Both the position numbers and the translations under genes were made by a program. The notes below the pieces were generated by a model that had not been told where the DNA came from, searched no databases, and worked only from the letters and a program-made list of their open reading frames with translations. Of a stretch of DNA of 64,000 nt, positions 26,895-38,600 are shown in pieces (position 1 is the first letter of the stretch; each line of letters starts with the position of its first letter). The stretch covers positions 3,124,501 through 3,188,500 of the forward strand of contig NC_059553.1 in NCBI RefSeq assembly GCF_905220415.1, written 5' to 3'. The stretch comes from Colias croceus. Lineage: Eukaryota > Arthropoda > Insecta > Lepidoptera > Pieridae.

Positions 26895-28490
26895 CGTGTG
26901 TGGGTCGCGTAAACACTCCTTTCCCTCAGGAATTGTAGGTAAGTATTATAAAATAGAATACAATTTAAAGAAAAAATATTAAATTAAAAAATATGCGACT
27001 TTTTGAATGTATTAAGTTCTTTAATCACCAGGATTTCAGTAAAATAGAGAGGTTTTAAAACAATTTTCCCTTTTGCTTATGGATTATAAGGATACTTCCC
27101 AAAATGGATAAAACTGTTTATAATGGAAACAATTGAACGTTTTAAATCATACCATAATTATTGGTTTGTAATTAAAAGTAAATTGGAATTCATTACAAGT
27201 TCATTAATCCGCGACAGCTGTTAATTGTGTAATTATGTTGTGCCTTTAATCGTATAGTGGAGATATTATCTATCACAGTCGTATAGCGTGATATAAATAG
27301 CTAACATCCGTTAGACTGTTGACATTAATTTAAAATTGATTGCATGGTCGCTTTTTGTTATAAATTCCTTGAAAGTTTCTCAACAGAACGTAATTTATAC
27401 CAACTGTTATATTCAATGCGATATAAGATTATTCTCGTGTCAATTTTATCGAATTCTTTATTTAACAGTCTCGGCAACGAATTATTCATTCATGAAATGT
27501 TCATAAAGTTTGCAATTGGAGCTCTAAAGGGGCGAACGTTTCTCAATATTGAATAAGTCGTCGGCAACTGTAAGTCAGTAGTTATGTATCAAATACCGAA
27601 ACCCTCGAAAGCGGCGTTTTATTTACGCAAGGAGAATTCCTGTCCTTTGATCTCATGCCACCCTGCATTTTCTTATACCCAACGCTTTAATTATTTCGCC
27701 TTCCAGCCTCCCGCCGGGCTCAGAGTGAATTTTAAGAGCTTGTCGCAAAATGGACTCTTAATTACGACAGTCAAGTTTTATTTGTAATAATTAATAAGTT
27801 TCGCCTACCTTTGTGTTGTGAAACTGGTAATTTTTAATGACATTCCATTATTTATTCGTTTTCGAGATATTTAATTAGGCTAAGAGCTTTGATGTTACGA
27901 ATTTATATCTTGGAGGTCAAAGTCAAATATCACAATATCATAAAACATTATCATTCATTATTTCGTAAGTATATATAGTTATAAAAGGATTTATATAATC
28001 TCTTTTATTGGTTTTAAAGAGTCATAAAATATATAATATTTAGTGGGCATAATTATCATTGGATTAAAACTGCCGTGTCATGGATGTTAACGTGGGATAT
28101 AAGATAGGCAGCTTTATTAAAACCCAATTTAATTAGTGATGAGTAATGAAGTGAATGTCGAAATCATTAAGTTGACCGTGAGATTATCGAGATACGTCAA
28201 CATCGGTTATTTTATGATCATTTCGTTCATTTTATCTCATCGTTGAATTTATTTTATGTAACCGTTAATTAGCGACCTCTGCACGTGTGTTATGATGTGG
28301 TTATAATTGTTTGTTTGCTTTATTTTGCGCGTTTATTTTACATTTAGTTTTTATGAGGGTTTTAAAATGCTATTTATTATCGTTTTATTGTACATTGAGT
28401 TTTTATCTGCGATTCAGCCGCCTGTTTAGGTACCAAGCGCGCTACGTCTTTAAATCTTGTTATTATTGTTTTTGAATTTTAAAGATATAA

Positions 28491-28685
28491 TCTATACTAA
28501 TATTAAAAAGCTGAAGTGTTTGTTTGTTTGTTTGAACGCGCTAATCTCAGGAATTACTGGTCCGATTTGAAAAAAATTTTCGGTGTTAGATAGCCCACTT
28601 ATTGAGGAAGGCTATACATAATATATTATCACGCTAAGACCAACAGGAGCGAAGCAATGCGGGTAACTCCGCGGGGCACAGCTAG
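28491..28685 (+). mobile_element. Helitron (non-autonomous), 195 bp
   Basis: Starts TCTATACTAATATT after an A and ends CCGCGGGGCACAGCTAG before a T. Same subfamily as the 19.4-kb copy. Confidence 0.88.
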
Positions 28686-30583
28686 TTGTTAAATAAACTG
28701 GATATACACTGTAAAGAGAACAGTTATACAGTTGTATCTGTAGGTATTGGCGTATCATCGGAGAGCCATAAATATGATTATGGCTTCACAAAGGGTCAGT
28801 CAATTTTGCCCTTTGCCATACCTCTATAATCTGAGACGGTGATAAACGGTGCTACTTCGTTTTCGAAATATGTACCTTGTAAATTATGTTCTCATGTTAT
28901 TGATACATATATGTATCTAAGTAGTAAGTACTTACTACATTGGTACTTTGATTTTTTATTCTAAACATTATATTTATTTCATAAGAAAAGATAATTTAAA
29001 AAATAAGACTTAATAAGATCTAAAATGAAATTGTATATAACGTATTTAATGAATATTTGTCATATAACAACTGCAACTGCTTGACTAATAATAATAATCA
29101 GTTAGATAACAATCTATACGTATACGTTAAGTAACCAACAACATGTAATAAATACAAGGTAATTCAACATAAGAGTATAGCGTGCACAATAAAGTATCGA
29201 CTCTACGATTATAATAAATGTATTTACAACTCGCATATACAAAGTAAACCACGTCGTATAACATACTAACACACCCACGTTCGTGAACATTAATAATATT
29301 TTAAAGGCCTACAGCCGCGGGTACGCCGGGTACCGCGCCGAAAGACCATTATTTTATTGAGGAAGTCGACTCTGGCCGCTCGTTAAGAGACGACTGAGTC
29401 GATCAAGTTAATCCATTACCATTTTATAACGTCGTAAAGGTTTCACGACTCCGTCAACTGTTAAAATTTTATTCGCTATTATTATATCAAATAATACCCA
29501 CTCGAGATTGTTCTGTTTTAATTATTTCTAAATGAAAACACAATATACAGTGTACGTAGTACATATCTGTCAACTGTGATGAAAACGAGTAATGACGTTC
29601 GATCGTTTAAAAACGTCGTAATTAATTTCGACAATACACCAATATGACAGGTTTTATTGACAATGCTCTGAATACCTCAATCTGTTTTATTTGCATAAAA
29701 TGCGTTTATTTTAATGATATTGTTTTAATGTCGAGCAGTGTTTTATTGCTGTCATGTATAATTTAACATTTTACAGGAATGATATAAATGCTGTTCGCCT
29801 ATTATGGATAAAAAATGTACTTTATTATGGATTGGACGGTAATAAGATTAATAATTATGATCGTGCATAAATAACATCTGCGTTTAAAATATGTATGTAT
29901 AAATAATAATAATTCAACCTTTATTTTGTCTTTAGTAGAAAACAAAAGTTGATTACAGCAAAAGTACCAAGAGAGCATTATTGTCTTGGAGCTCTATTGG
30001 GAGCTTGCGTGCAAATTACCCGGTAACAACGCTGAGGACGAGGTAATCCTGTTATCGAGTAGATATCCTCGCCGGAGCTTGTAGTACGAGGATACCGCAA
30101 CTTTTAGACTCGGTAGCTACTAAAAGCCACCCTTCTCGGGACTTTGTTTCCTTGGTTAACAGATTATTTAAGTTGAGTGTTGCAAATTCTTGTAATCTCA
30201 TTGTTATTGTACAAAAATAAACGACAGGCATGACAAATAAAACAAAAATCTCAATAAAAAGTACTGGCTCGAGCAAACGAATAAAGAACGTAATTTGGCG
30301 TGGGTGTTAAGATGGCAGCTGCAATTTCTGAAGTATGTTTACGACTCTCATTTACTTCAGAGTTCATAAAATAATATTTTGCTCGTATCATCTGTTTAAT
30401 AATTCATAGCATCAGCGACTTGATACACCTAGTTAGATGTTTTTAGTGTTGTTGTTCGAGTGGAATTTGTTTTTCTCTGTAAGTGGAGAACAAAGGAAAG
30501 CTCGGAAAACCTTGTTAACTTTTTAAAACATTCGTTGGCGCTCATGCATTATTCAGAGGCGGCGGTAGGTACGCGCGGATCCG

Positions 30584-30591
30584 TATAAATA
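30584..30591 (+). promoter_or_regulatory. possible TATA box of an internal promoter
   Basis: TATAAATA in a locally GC-rich patch, with a CG-rich, leader-like sequence 25-100 bp downstream. No good initiator motif and no coding exon follow, so support is weak. Confidence 0.2.
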
Positions 30592-32954
30592 GTGTATGTA
30601 GTGTCGTCGACCGTTGTGTCCACTCGCTGCCGAGTGCCGGCCGACATCATCCGGACACTACCCTCTTCACAATTGACGTTTCACAGAGCCTAAACCCCTT
30701 TGTTATTCGCATGAAACGCGAATTTCAATGGAAACGAGGTTAAAATTGCTCAGCCCCGACACAACCGTAAAAAAAGAGATTTCATTACGAGTCATTGTTG
30801 TGTTACGATTTTCACGGTCCATTTTCTTTTCAAGTATTGTTAAAACGGAAAGGTTACGGTTTAATGTTTGTATTAGGCACGCAGAGACACAAGAAGCTCT
30901 TCGAATTTTACGATGTGAGTTATTAGAGAGCGGTGTCGTGTTTTTGGCTAAGTTGTGCAATTAAAAATAATTTGTAATAATAGCGTGGGTACAAAGGCGC
31001 GAGAAGCGTCGCGTGCGGAATTATTTAAAAGCTTCGAGTGAGCCTCGGAGTTAGCATCTTGTTTCATTAACGCGACTGTACCGTAATATTAATATGAGCT
31101 TCATGAATATTTACGCCACCAGTAAAGTTTTAAAGGGATAATTTGGCTCGTTGTAGTCGAGTTTTATATAAATCTTTAAGAGCGCTAAATGAATATTATA
31201 CGTTATTTGAGTGTAAAACGAGGGGATATTAAGGTTCGTTTATCTTCCCCCGAAGCGATAAAAATCGAGTTTCGATATTGTGCTTGTAAAAGCGTTTGTC
31301 CGGGATATAAATAACACGTCGTTGGGTCACGGATGCCGTCGCCATTCGTCTAACGAGGGTCGCCTGTCTCCACTCGAAGGGGATGGCTTGTTGAAACTGC
31401 ATGCTATCACTACCCCCGCTCTCTCTGTAAATCTGTGCTGTCAACTTTCATATTTTTTTTACATATCTATGATATTTCATAGATCCAGTTGAATAGTTAT
31501 CTATAGGTATAAATATTTAATTATACATAGGACGTTTTACATTTTGGATAGATATCCTAGACAAAACCTTTCTTTAAAGTATAATTAATCTCGGTGTTGG
31601 ATATGTACATATATCCTATTGACTATGTATGATCGGATTACGAAGGTATGTTAGTAGGTAGTTACGGCGAACCAATTAATTACGCTGAAAGGAAGCTTTA
31701 TAGCGTACAAATTACAATATTGCGATTAACGAGTTTCGGCTCCTATACATTGCTTCATATTCATATAATTCTTTCACAAAACTGTTTTTCGATATTTATA
31801 CGTCCATGTTTCATATTTAATATGCAATTCGTTCTGAGTATAAACTTCTATATAAAACCGCAATTTTAAATGCTCGATAAAAATTGTTATGCGCGATTGG
31901 CATATCGATGCTTATTTTATTGCTTTATGCATTGAGAGACAGATTTCCTTTGCTCTCGATGCTTTGGATATACAGAATTATGCATTTCAAATGAATAAAT
32001 CCATCCGACATATTTTCTTAAGAGTTCAAGACCGATTTAAAATGTTTGCTAAAGAAACAGAGAATTGACTTCGAAGCAAGTATTTTTTAATATACAGAGC
32101 GTCTTTTGAAAGACTCTTCAGAAGCATGTTTCCAATAAAGAAACTGAATGCAGATAGCTTTTATACAATACATAGGTAGTTCCCTTTCAGCTCAAAGAGG
32201 ATAATTAAAAGAGATTGTTTTGTCTCGCATTGTTCCATATCATGGTTTGAAAATGCGGCTGTTATTTTTGTCGTCTATTTATTTTACTGTAATATAAACA
32301 TGTTTTTAGTAACATTTGTGAATAATAAAAGTTTATGAAACATTTATTTAAAAACTGTTTACTATTCTGGTTTCCATAATAATTATCTATAAGTATGTAT
32401 GACAGCTGATACAATTTTAAATTATAATAAGACTTTTAATTAATTTCTCTAACGTATGCAAGATTTTATAATTAATTCTTGATGTTGCCTCATTCAATAT
32501 ACTATGTCATCAATTATAAATTTACCAAAAATATAAAGTTTTTTTTTTCGAATCAAGCGTGAGCATAACTCCGTGAACCCAGTGAACGAAGGGTTTTAAA
32601 ACAAAGAGTCCATTTCAAAGGAGGTTGTAAACGTAAGTAGTGTTGCGCTATTCGTGCTGGCTTTGTGAAAGAATGCTACTTTATTTTGCCGCGCTCTTTG
32701 TGCGCTTTGAGCGAAAATAACGGAAGCTTGACACACTGGCAACGTGGTCTAAATTACTATATATACGACTCGTACAGGCACAGACAAATGCTTTCAAGAC
32801 CAGTGTTACAAAGTGAATGGATTACGATGGTTCTATAGTTTTTAAAAGCTTTTAAAAGGTTAAAGTTTAATGATGCGCTCGGATTAATGTTGCATTGATA
32901 TAGAGACTTATACTGTAATATTTATAGATAAACTCGGTCGTTCGTTATATAATA

Positions 32955-33137
32955 CTAGTGGTCCGCCCCGGCTTCGCCCGTGGTACATATTTCGCAATAA
33001 AAGGTAGCCTATGTCCTTTTTCGGGTATCAAAATATCTCCATACCAAATTTCATGCAAATTGGTTCAGTAGTTTAGGCGTGATTGAGTAACAGACAGACA
33101 GACAGAGTTACTTTCGCATTTATAATATTAGTATAGA
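32955..33137 (-). mobile_element. Helitron (non-autonomous), mosaic
   Basis: On the minus strand: TCTATACTAATATTATAAAT, GCGAAAGTAACTCTGTCTG, ending GGCGGACCACTAG. The 5' part matches the 21-kb copy and the 3' part matches the 26-kb copies. Confidence 0.83.
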
Positions 33138-33341
33138 TGGTCATTCGATTATTGAGTAGAAATTAAGATGTTTTAGATTATCTTTGAATACTTTTAATAC
33201 CTATACTTTGAATACTATCACATTATACTAGGCTTTCTAATTGCCAATATTGACTTTCGAAAACAAAATTAATATAAACAATAAACACAATTGGTACATA
33301 ACTTGTCTAATTGGTTTAGTTAAAATAAAATCCCTATTCAG

Positions 33342-33347
33342 GTAAGT
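33342..33347 (+). promoter_or_regulatory. candidate recursive splice site (ratchet point)
   Basis: TCCCTATTCAG is directly followed by GTAAGT. The pyrimidine tract is shorter than at 26889. It lies 5.1 kb upstream of the first sbb exon in the window. Confidence 0.4.
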
Positions 33348-36300
33348 TTAACCACATTTTGTTTTCGCTTTTTTCTTATAAATTTGTTACGGTTATTTCT
33401 CTTTTAATTACCAAGCTTCCAAGAGGTGGAAAGAGGTTTTATTTTTAATTAATATTGTTCGAGACTCCGTGGAGGGCGATTGTTTTACGATGAAACAGCT
33501 TTCAATTTTATTTCCGATGTTTGTCGATGGTGAATTCGTAGTTAATTAGCGCCGTACTCAATAATTAACTGATATTTCCAGCGCATTGCGATATATTTAA
33601 AATATAATTTATAAATATTTTGCTTTTAATATTAGTGCCCATTTGCGTTAACATACTTTAAAAGAGACTAATTAAATTTGCTTTGTACGTATTCAAATTG
33701 AAATTGAATTGTTTTGGACATTATAATTGATATGAATTATATTAAATACAGATATTTCGATTCATGAAGCATTACATATTTACAACGTGTACTTTGCTTT
33801 CGCCTTACAAATAATGACTATTGTAAAACCTGTTGATGATGTTCAGATAGCGCGATTAATTTTATCAGATTGAAATGTTATTCGAAGCGTGAATTTTTGT
33901 GTTTATTGTAACGGATTTCTGAATATGTATTTTTAAGATTCACTTCTAGCTTATCTGCAATGAAAGCAGTGATTTTTCGCTTTTATGTAAATAAATAAAA
34001 AGATTGCTTGAGATAAAATAAAACTTATAAAAAAAAAAAATACATATCTAATATTTTGTATGCTGCTGAGATTATCATTATTTTATTTGTGAATTTGAAA
34101 TTCGAGTTAGATTCAAAACATCCACGAGTAAATTAAACAATTACATTTGAATTTCTTGTTTTTCAACGTTTTTTGAAAATTATAGAGATTTACGTAAAAA
34201 AAAATATTTTTTACCGTTTTTTCTTCATAAAATTAAAACCAATTAATTAATAAAGTTTCATAATCATTATATTCATTTTAAAGCTAACATAATATATTGG
34301 GCAGGTACTAGGACATACGAAACACGCAGCAGGTAGGTACAGTCGAAAAATCCGTGCCACGCCATTCGTGCCGGCCAACAGACGAGGGATGAAAAGAATA
34401 TTGAAACAGTTGCGTGGCATCAAATCCAATTGTTACGAGTTAATTAGCTGGGGTGTGTCAGCTCAAAGCCGGGGCTTGATTATTATTTATACACTTCGTA
34501 GTGCCCGTGCCTCGTGTTTGTAGAGCTGATATGGCTTAAATATTTTATTAGTGTATTTGATTGTGTTTTAAGGATGGTTAGGTTTTATTTAGGTACTTTT
34601 AATTTTTTATTTTTGAAAGTGGTAATTCGTAAATGTCGACTTAGTCGTGGACTTATTCGAACTTATTCGTGTAAAGGTTTTTGTTAATTAAAATTGGAAT
34701 CGAGATTTTTCAATTTCTCGAATTACTAATTCAATATTAAAAAGTAAAAACACACTATTAACATTAAAATTGGTTATTCGTTCTGATTGAGTAAACATTT
34801 AATATTTCTCTCATAGGTACTATATTTATTACCATACTTATATCTAGAAGCTGTCCATAATAGATAAGTTATTGTAAATCATTTGTCTTTAATAAACGTC
34901 ACAGAATTGCACGATTGCATCAATAGTTAATAAGTAGTTTCATTATTTTTATGTATTGCAGTAATTTATAAGCATTTGTTAAAACAGATACATGTGTATA
35001 CATAATAGCAACTAAATCTTCATAAATACTGTACTTTCACAAACGCATTGATTTAAATATATATATATTTTTTGTGTTTAGTGATTACCTTTTCGTCAAA
35101 TACGGATGTGTCACAGACACATCGCTACGCATTTAATTTGAACACGACAATGTTTCATGATTACGGGTCATAAGTGCGAAAATTGTGTGCGCAATTTTAT
35201 TACAATTGCCCAACAATGTTGTAGGCCATACAGTTTAATAGTTGTCGTGCTAAGAGCAGTGCTCAAAGCGTGAGGTCTATATATCTAACAAGCTAGGTGT
35301 AAATAGCGTGGTGTAAATGTGTCAAACTTTACAGTAAGTACGTAGGTATGGGATAAAATTCTTAGATAGTGTGAAACTTTACGATTGTTTAAATACGCAG
35401 TGGTACAATGTTGTTTGCAAACGTGTGTGGAGGTGACATTGGATTTGAATGTTTTTTACTTGTTTTTTATTTTTGTGAGAATGGTACAGAACGCGGATGG
35501 ATGTTAAGAATTATATTAAGATAGATCCTTTTTTTGTTATACGTCAACGCGAGTAAGTAAATGATGATTCTTATAAAGTCTTAATAAGTCAACAGTAAAT
35601 GTTTTCAGTGAATTTTTAACGGCTTAAAATAACTTCAAATAAGAACACAGCAATTTGTCATTATTACAGCAAAAACTTGTAGTCAAGCTAACTAACTAAC
35701 AATTCATTTATAAAGATTACTCCGTCTATTTGTATAAAAGACAGGCCATAATTTCATTTTAACGGCGAATATTACAAACTCGAGTCTCGAGGCTCATTTC
35801 AATGTATTTGCATAATATAATTATTGCGTTAAAAACATCGCCCTGAAGGCAAGCGAAAAGTCGAGGGAAACGGTAATTATTTCAATTACCTCTGAGCTTT
35901 CTTTCAATTCATTCCGTGTCTTGTTCATTAACATATTAATTTAGTTTACTAAGTGGGGCGAGCGTGAGACGCATCTCCTAACATTATTCGTATTGATTAC
36001 GGCTGTTTCATTTGAAGTGGAGTCGTGTACGCCTCGATAGCTCGGTTACTTGGTTAATTCGATATATTGTTGTTGCTTCCACACACGTACCGTTGAAACA
36101 TGCGATCTAAATGTTCTCAAACATTGAAATTCTTTCCGTCGACATTACCATAAATAGCTCAAACAGCATCGCTAATAATGAAGTCGCTCCAATTTGTACT
36201 TTTTGTTGGCAGCGCTTTGGTCGTATCGCTGATGCGTTCCAGCACATTAGCCGGCAGCGCGGTGCTGTGTCGCCGCTCATTCCGCATAGCGGAATATAAA

Positions 36301-38476
36301 CGTTCTACTCTCCGATGGCTCGTATAACATAAACAAGACGCTCTACTCCGCCCCGGTATTTATCGCTTGGCACGCCGCAGTCCACCATAAACGCGAGCAC
36401 TAAACGCGCCGTTTCCCTAAATTATTTTAATGATATACGTAGTCGTTTTAGTGGATTGTAATTTGGTTGCTCCGCTGGAAATCATTTCCCATTCTCAGTC
36501 GGACGCCAAATATCTCCTATTTCCCGCATAACCGCAATTTGTCGCGGTCCACAGCGCCGCGTAAATTAGATTCGCGTTATAGCGATATCGTGTGAGTCAG
36601 GGGTCGGGTAGAGGAGACGTTTCGAGTCATTAGGCATGTAGGTGTCTGTCGCTTTCCATTTGCGGTGCGCTTGCGAGTTGCGAGACAGCGGCGACTGCAA
36701 ATTAGTTCCTTCATCACAAAGGGATATCTCAGAATCTCTCCGGCATCTTAATCGAAGTCGGCGCGCTCATTACATTCCCGTGCCTTTGTTCATGTCGTGA
36801 ATTGATTTACCACCTATTGTCCTTTGACACCGGCGCGTCTCAGACTTTATTTGCGTTCGATACGCTAGCGCTCGCTCGAGTTTTATTGAAATGTTAATGT
36901 GAATCGAAGTTTTTTGCCGAGACTCGGCGGTTGTTTGGGGAGATAAAGCGGCAGCTGGCGACCCCTGCTCGCTCGAGTGCGAGCATTGAGCGCGCACTCG
37001 GCAACCCTCCTCTGCCTCCCCTCGGCTCGTAACGTTCGCAGCGCCCATAAAGGATTTAATAGCGATATGGCGTGTCGAAATATTAATATGTTTGCGGCTT
37101 AACTGAACGTATAAACAGGGTATTGTCTTTTGTAGCGCGGCGGTGGGCGTAAGACGATCGCACATTTGTCATTCGTCTAACAATGAACCGTTTACGTTAT
37201 TTATACTCTCCGCGTGGGTATGAGATAATCGATTATTTGCTTATCGTAAGATATTTTGAAGAATCCATCTGTGATTCTATGAACTAATTACCCCGAATTA
37301 CGAGAATTCATTAATGACTTGACGAAGTTTTCGCAATACTATAATATAACAGTTTATTTAATTATTTATAATTTATATTAAATAACTATCATCCATGTTC
37401 TATATTACAAAACTTATATTGAATAAGCTGCTCGATAGGTTCTACAAACATTTAAGAAAATGAGAACACATTTAGAACTGTTTTAAATATTGATATTATT
37501 GGAAAATCCGCCTCCAGCATCAATTGAGTTATTAATTGGTGGGGTACTGATACAACTTAAAGGTCAGATAAATCCACATTCGATATTTATAAGGGTCGCA
37601 CAAATCAATTCTAAATTGCTCTATTACATAGTTGTTACTGAAACGTGAAAAGATAACTTCGGGCGATTCACATAAAATTTTGTTATTTCTTCGTGCGTTG
37701 ACTATAGGGACTCGGTACTTAGGAGTCGAGTTCATAATTTGCTACGCCATTAACCGTGTGCGTGAGTGAGACGGTAATATCGCTGTGCCAGTCGCATGTC
37801 GACCGTTGAATGTAAATGGCTTCATTTGATTATGTTCAACGCTGTAAATGCTCTTTGCATTTTCTGCAATCCTAGTACGTGTGACAGGCAACTGTTACGA
37901 TATTCAAAGCTGCTTTTTGGACTGCCTTTAAATTTTACTTACCTTCCTTCATGTAAAAAAATGGTACCTAACACTTATTTAAAAAAACAGATACCTACCT
38001 GCCTTATAAATTTATAATATGCAATATGTTTTATTTTAAATTTCGTTTTTGAATTCTTACTGATATTATTTTTCAGCTTTTACGTTACAGCAAATCGTTT
38101 TTTGTTTTTGAAGTCAAACAAACTTCTTTAGGAGAGAGTAAAATTTGGTCGCATCATGGCAATCTTTGAATCTTGCCATTGAAATTCACTTCCGAGTTCC
38201 GACAAGTGTGCTCGGCACACGCTCTTTTTTCTAAAATCTTAAATAGTTATTACGTTACCTAGCAAATAAACATTTTTGTGTTTAATTTAATGACATGATT
38301 ATCAATTGTTACAAGATATCATTTTTTAGACAAATCATCTTTGTTTCTTTGTTTTTGTCACAATATTTTTTATTTGAAAATAAAGGAGTTTATAGTTTAT
38401 ACCTTGTTTATACAAGCTTAGAAAACAATCAATTTCAATTATTTTATTTTTAACTATTTTATTTTCCATTTTTCAG

Positions 38477-38600
38477 GAGACTGCCGAAGTGTGCGTTGGT
38501 ACATCAGTGGGGACAATTACAGAGCCAGACTGCCTGGGGCCATGCGAGCCTGGTACCTCGGTCACGCTGGAGGGCATCGTGTGGCACGAAACGGAAGGTG
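38477..38600 (+). CDS. sbb: sbb coding exon a (conserved core, first half)
   Basis: The acceptor is a pyrimidine-rich stretch ending TTTTTCAG and the donor is G|GTGAGT. The 124 nt enter in phase 0 and leave in phase 1. The product contains CVGTSVGTITEPDCLGPCEP followed by LEGIVWHETEGG, the start of the most conserved block in ZNF608/609 proteins. It is preceded by at least 38 kb with no recognisable exon and followed by a 7.26-kb intron. The upstream exon is not in the window. Confidence 0.93.

Larger units (their letters stand above)
1..38476 (+). other. long non-coding stretch, probably the 5' large intron of sbb
   Basis: No exon is recognisable on either strand. Open frames are mostly short, AT-rich or antisense-overlapping and lack family features. 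The first sbb exon in the window needs an upstream partner, and the family's N-terminal exon is large and would be visible, so the intron probably starts left of base 1. Content: transposon copies listed separately; GC-richer patches near 8.3-8.4, 9.6-10.1, 30.55-30.7 and 36.2-37.15 kb; otherwise plain AT-rich sequence. That an sbb intron spans all of it is inference; another non-coding transcript or an intergenic part cannot be excluded. Confidence 0.6.

Noticed and set aside
30703..30964. Overlapping 78- and 85-codon frames on both strands
   Set aside because: Mirror frames in the same DNA with no domain; neither has support.
36770..37165. 131-codon minus-strand frame
   Set aside because: Lies in a GC-rich island where stops are rare; low-complexity product, no family match.
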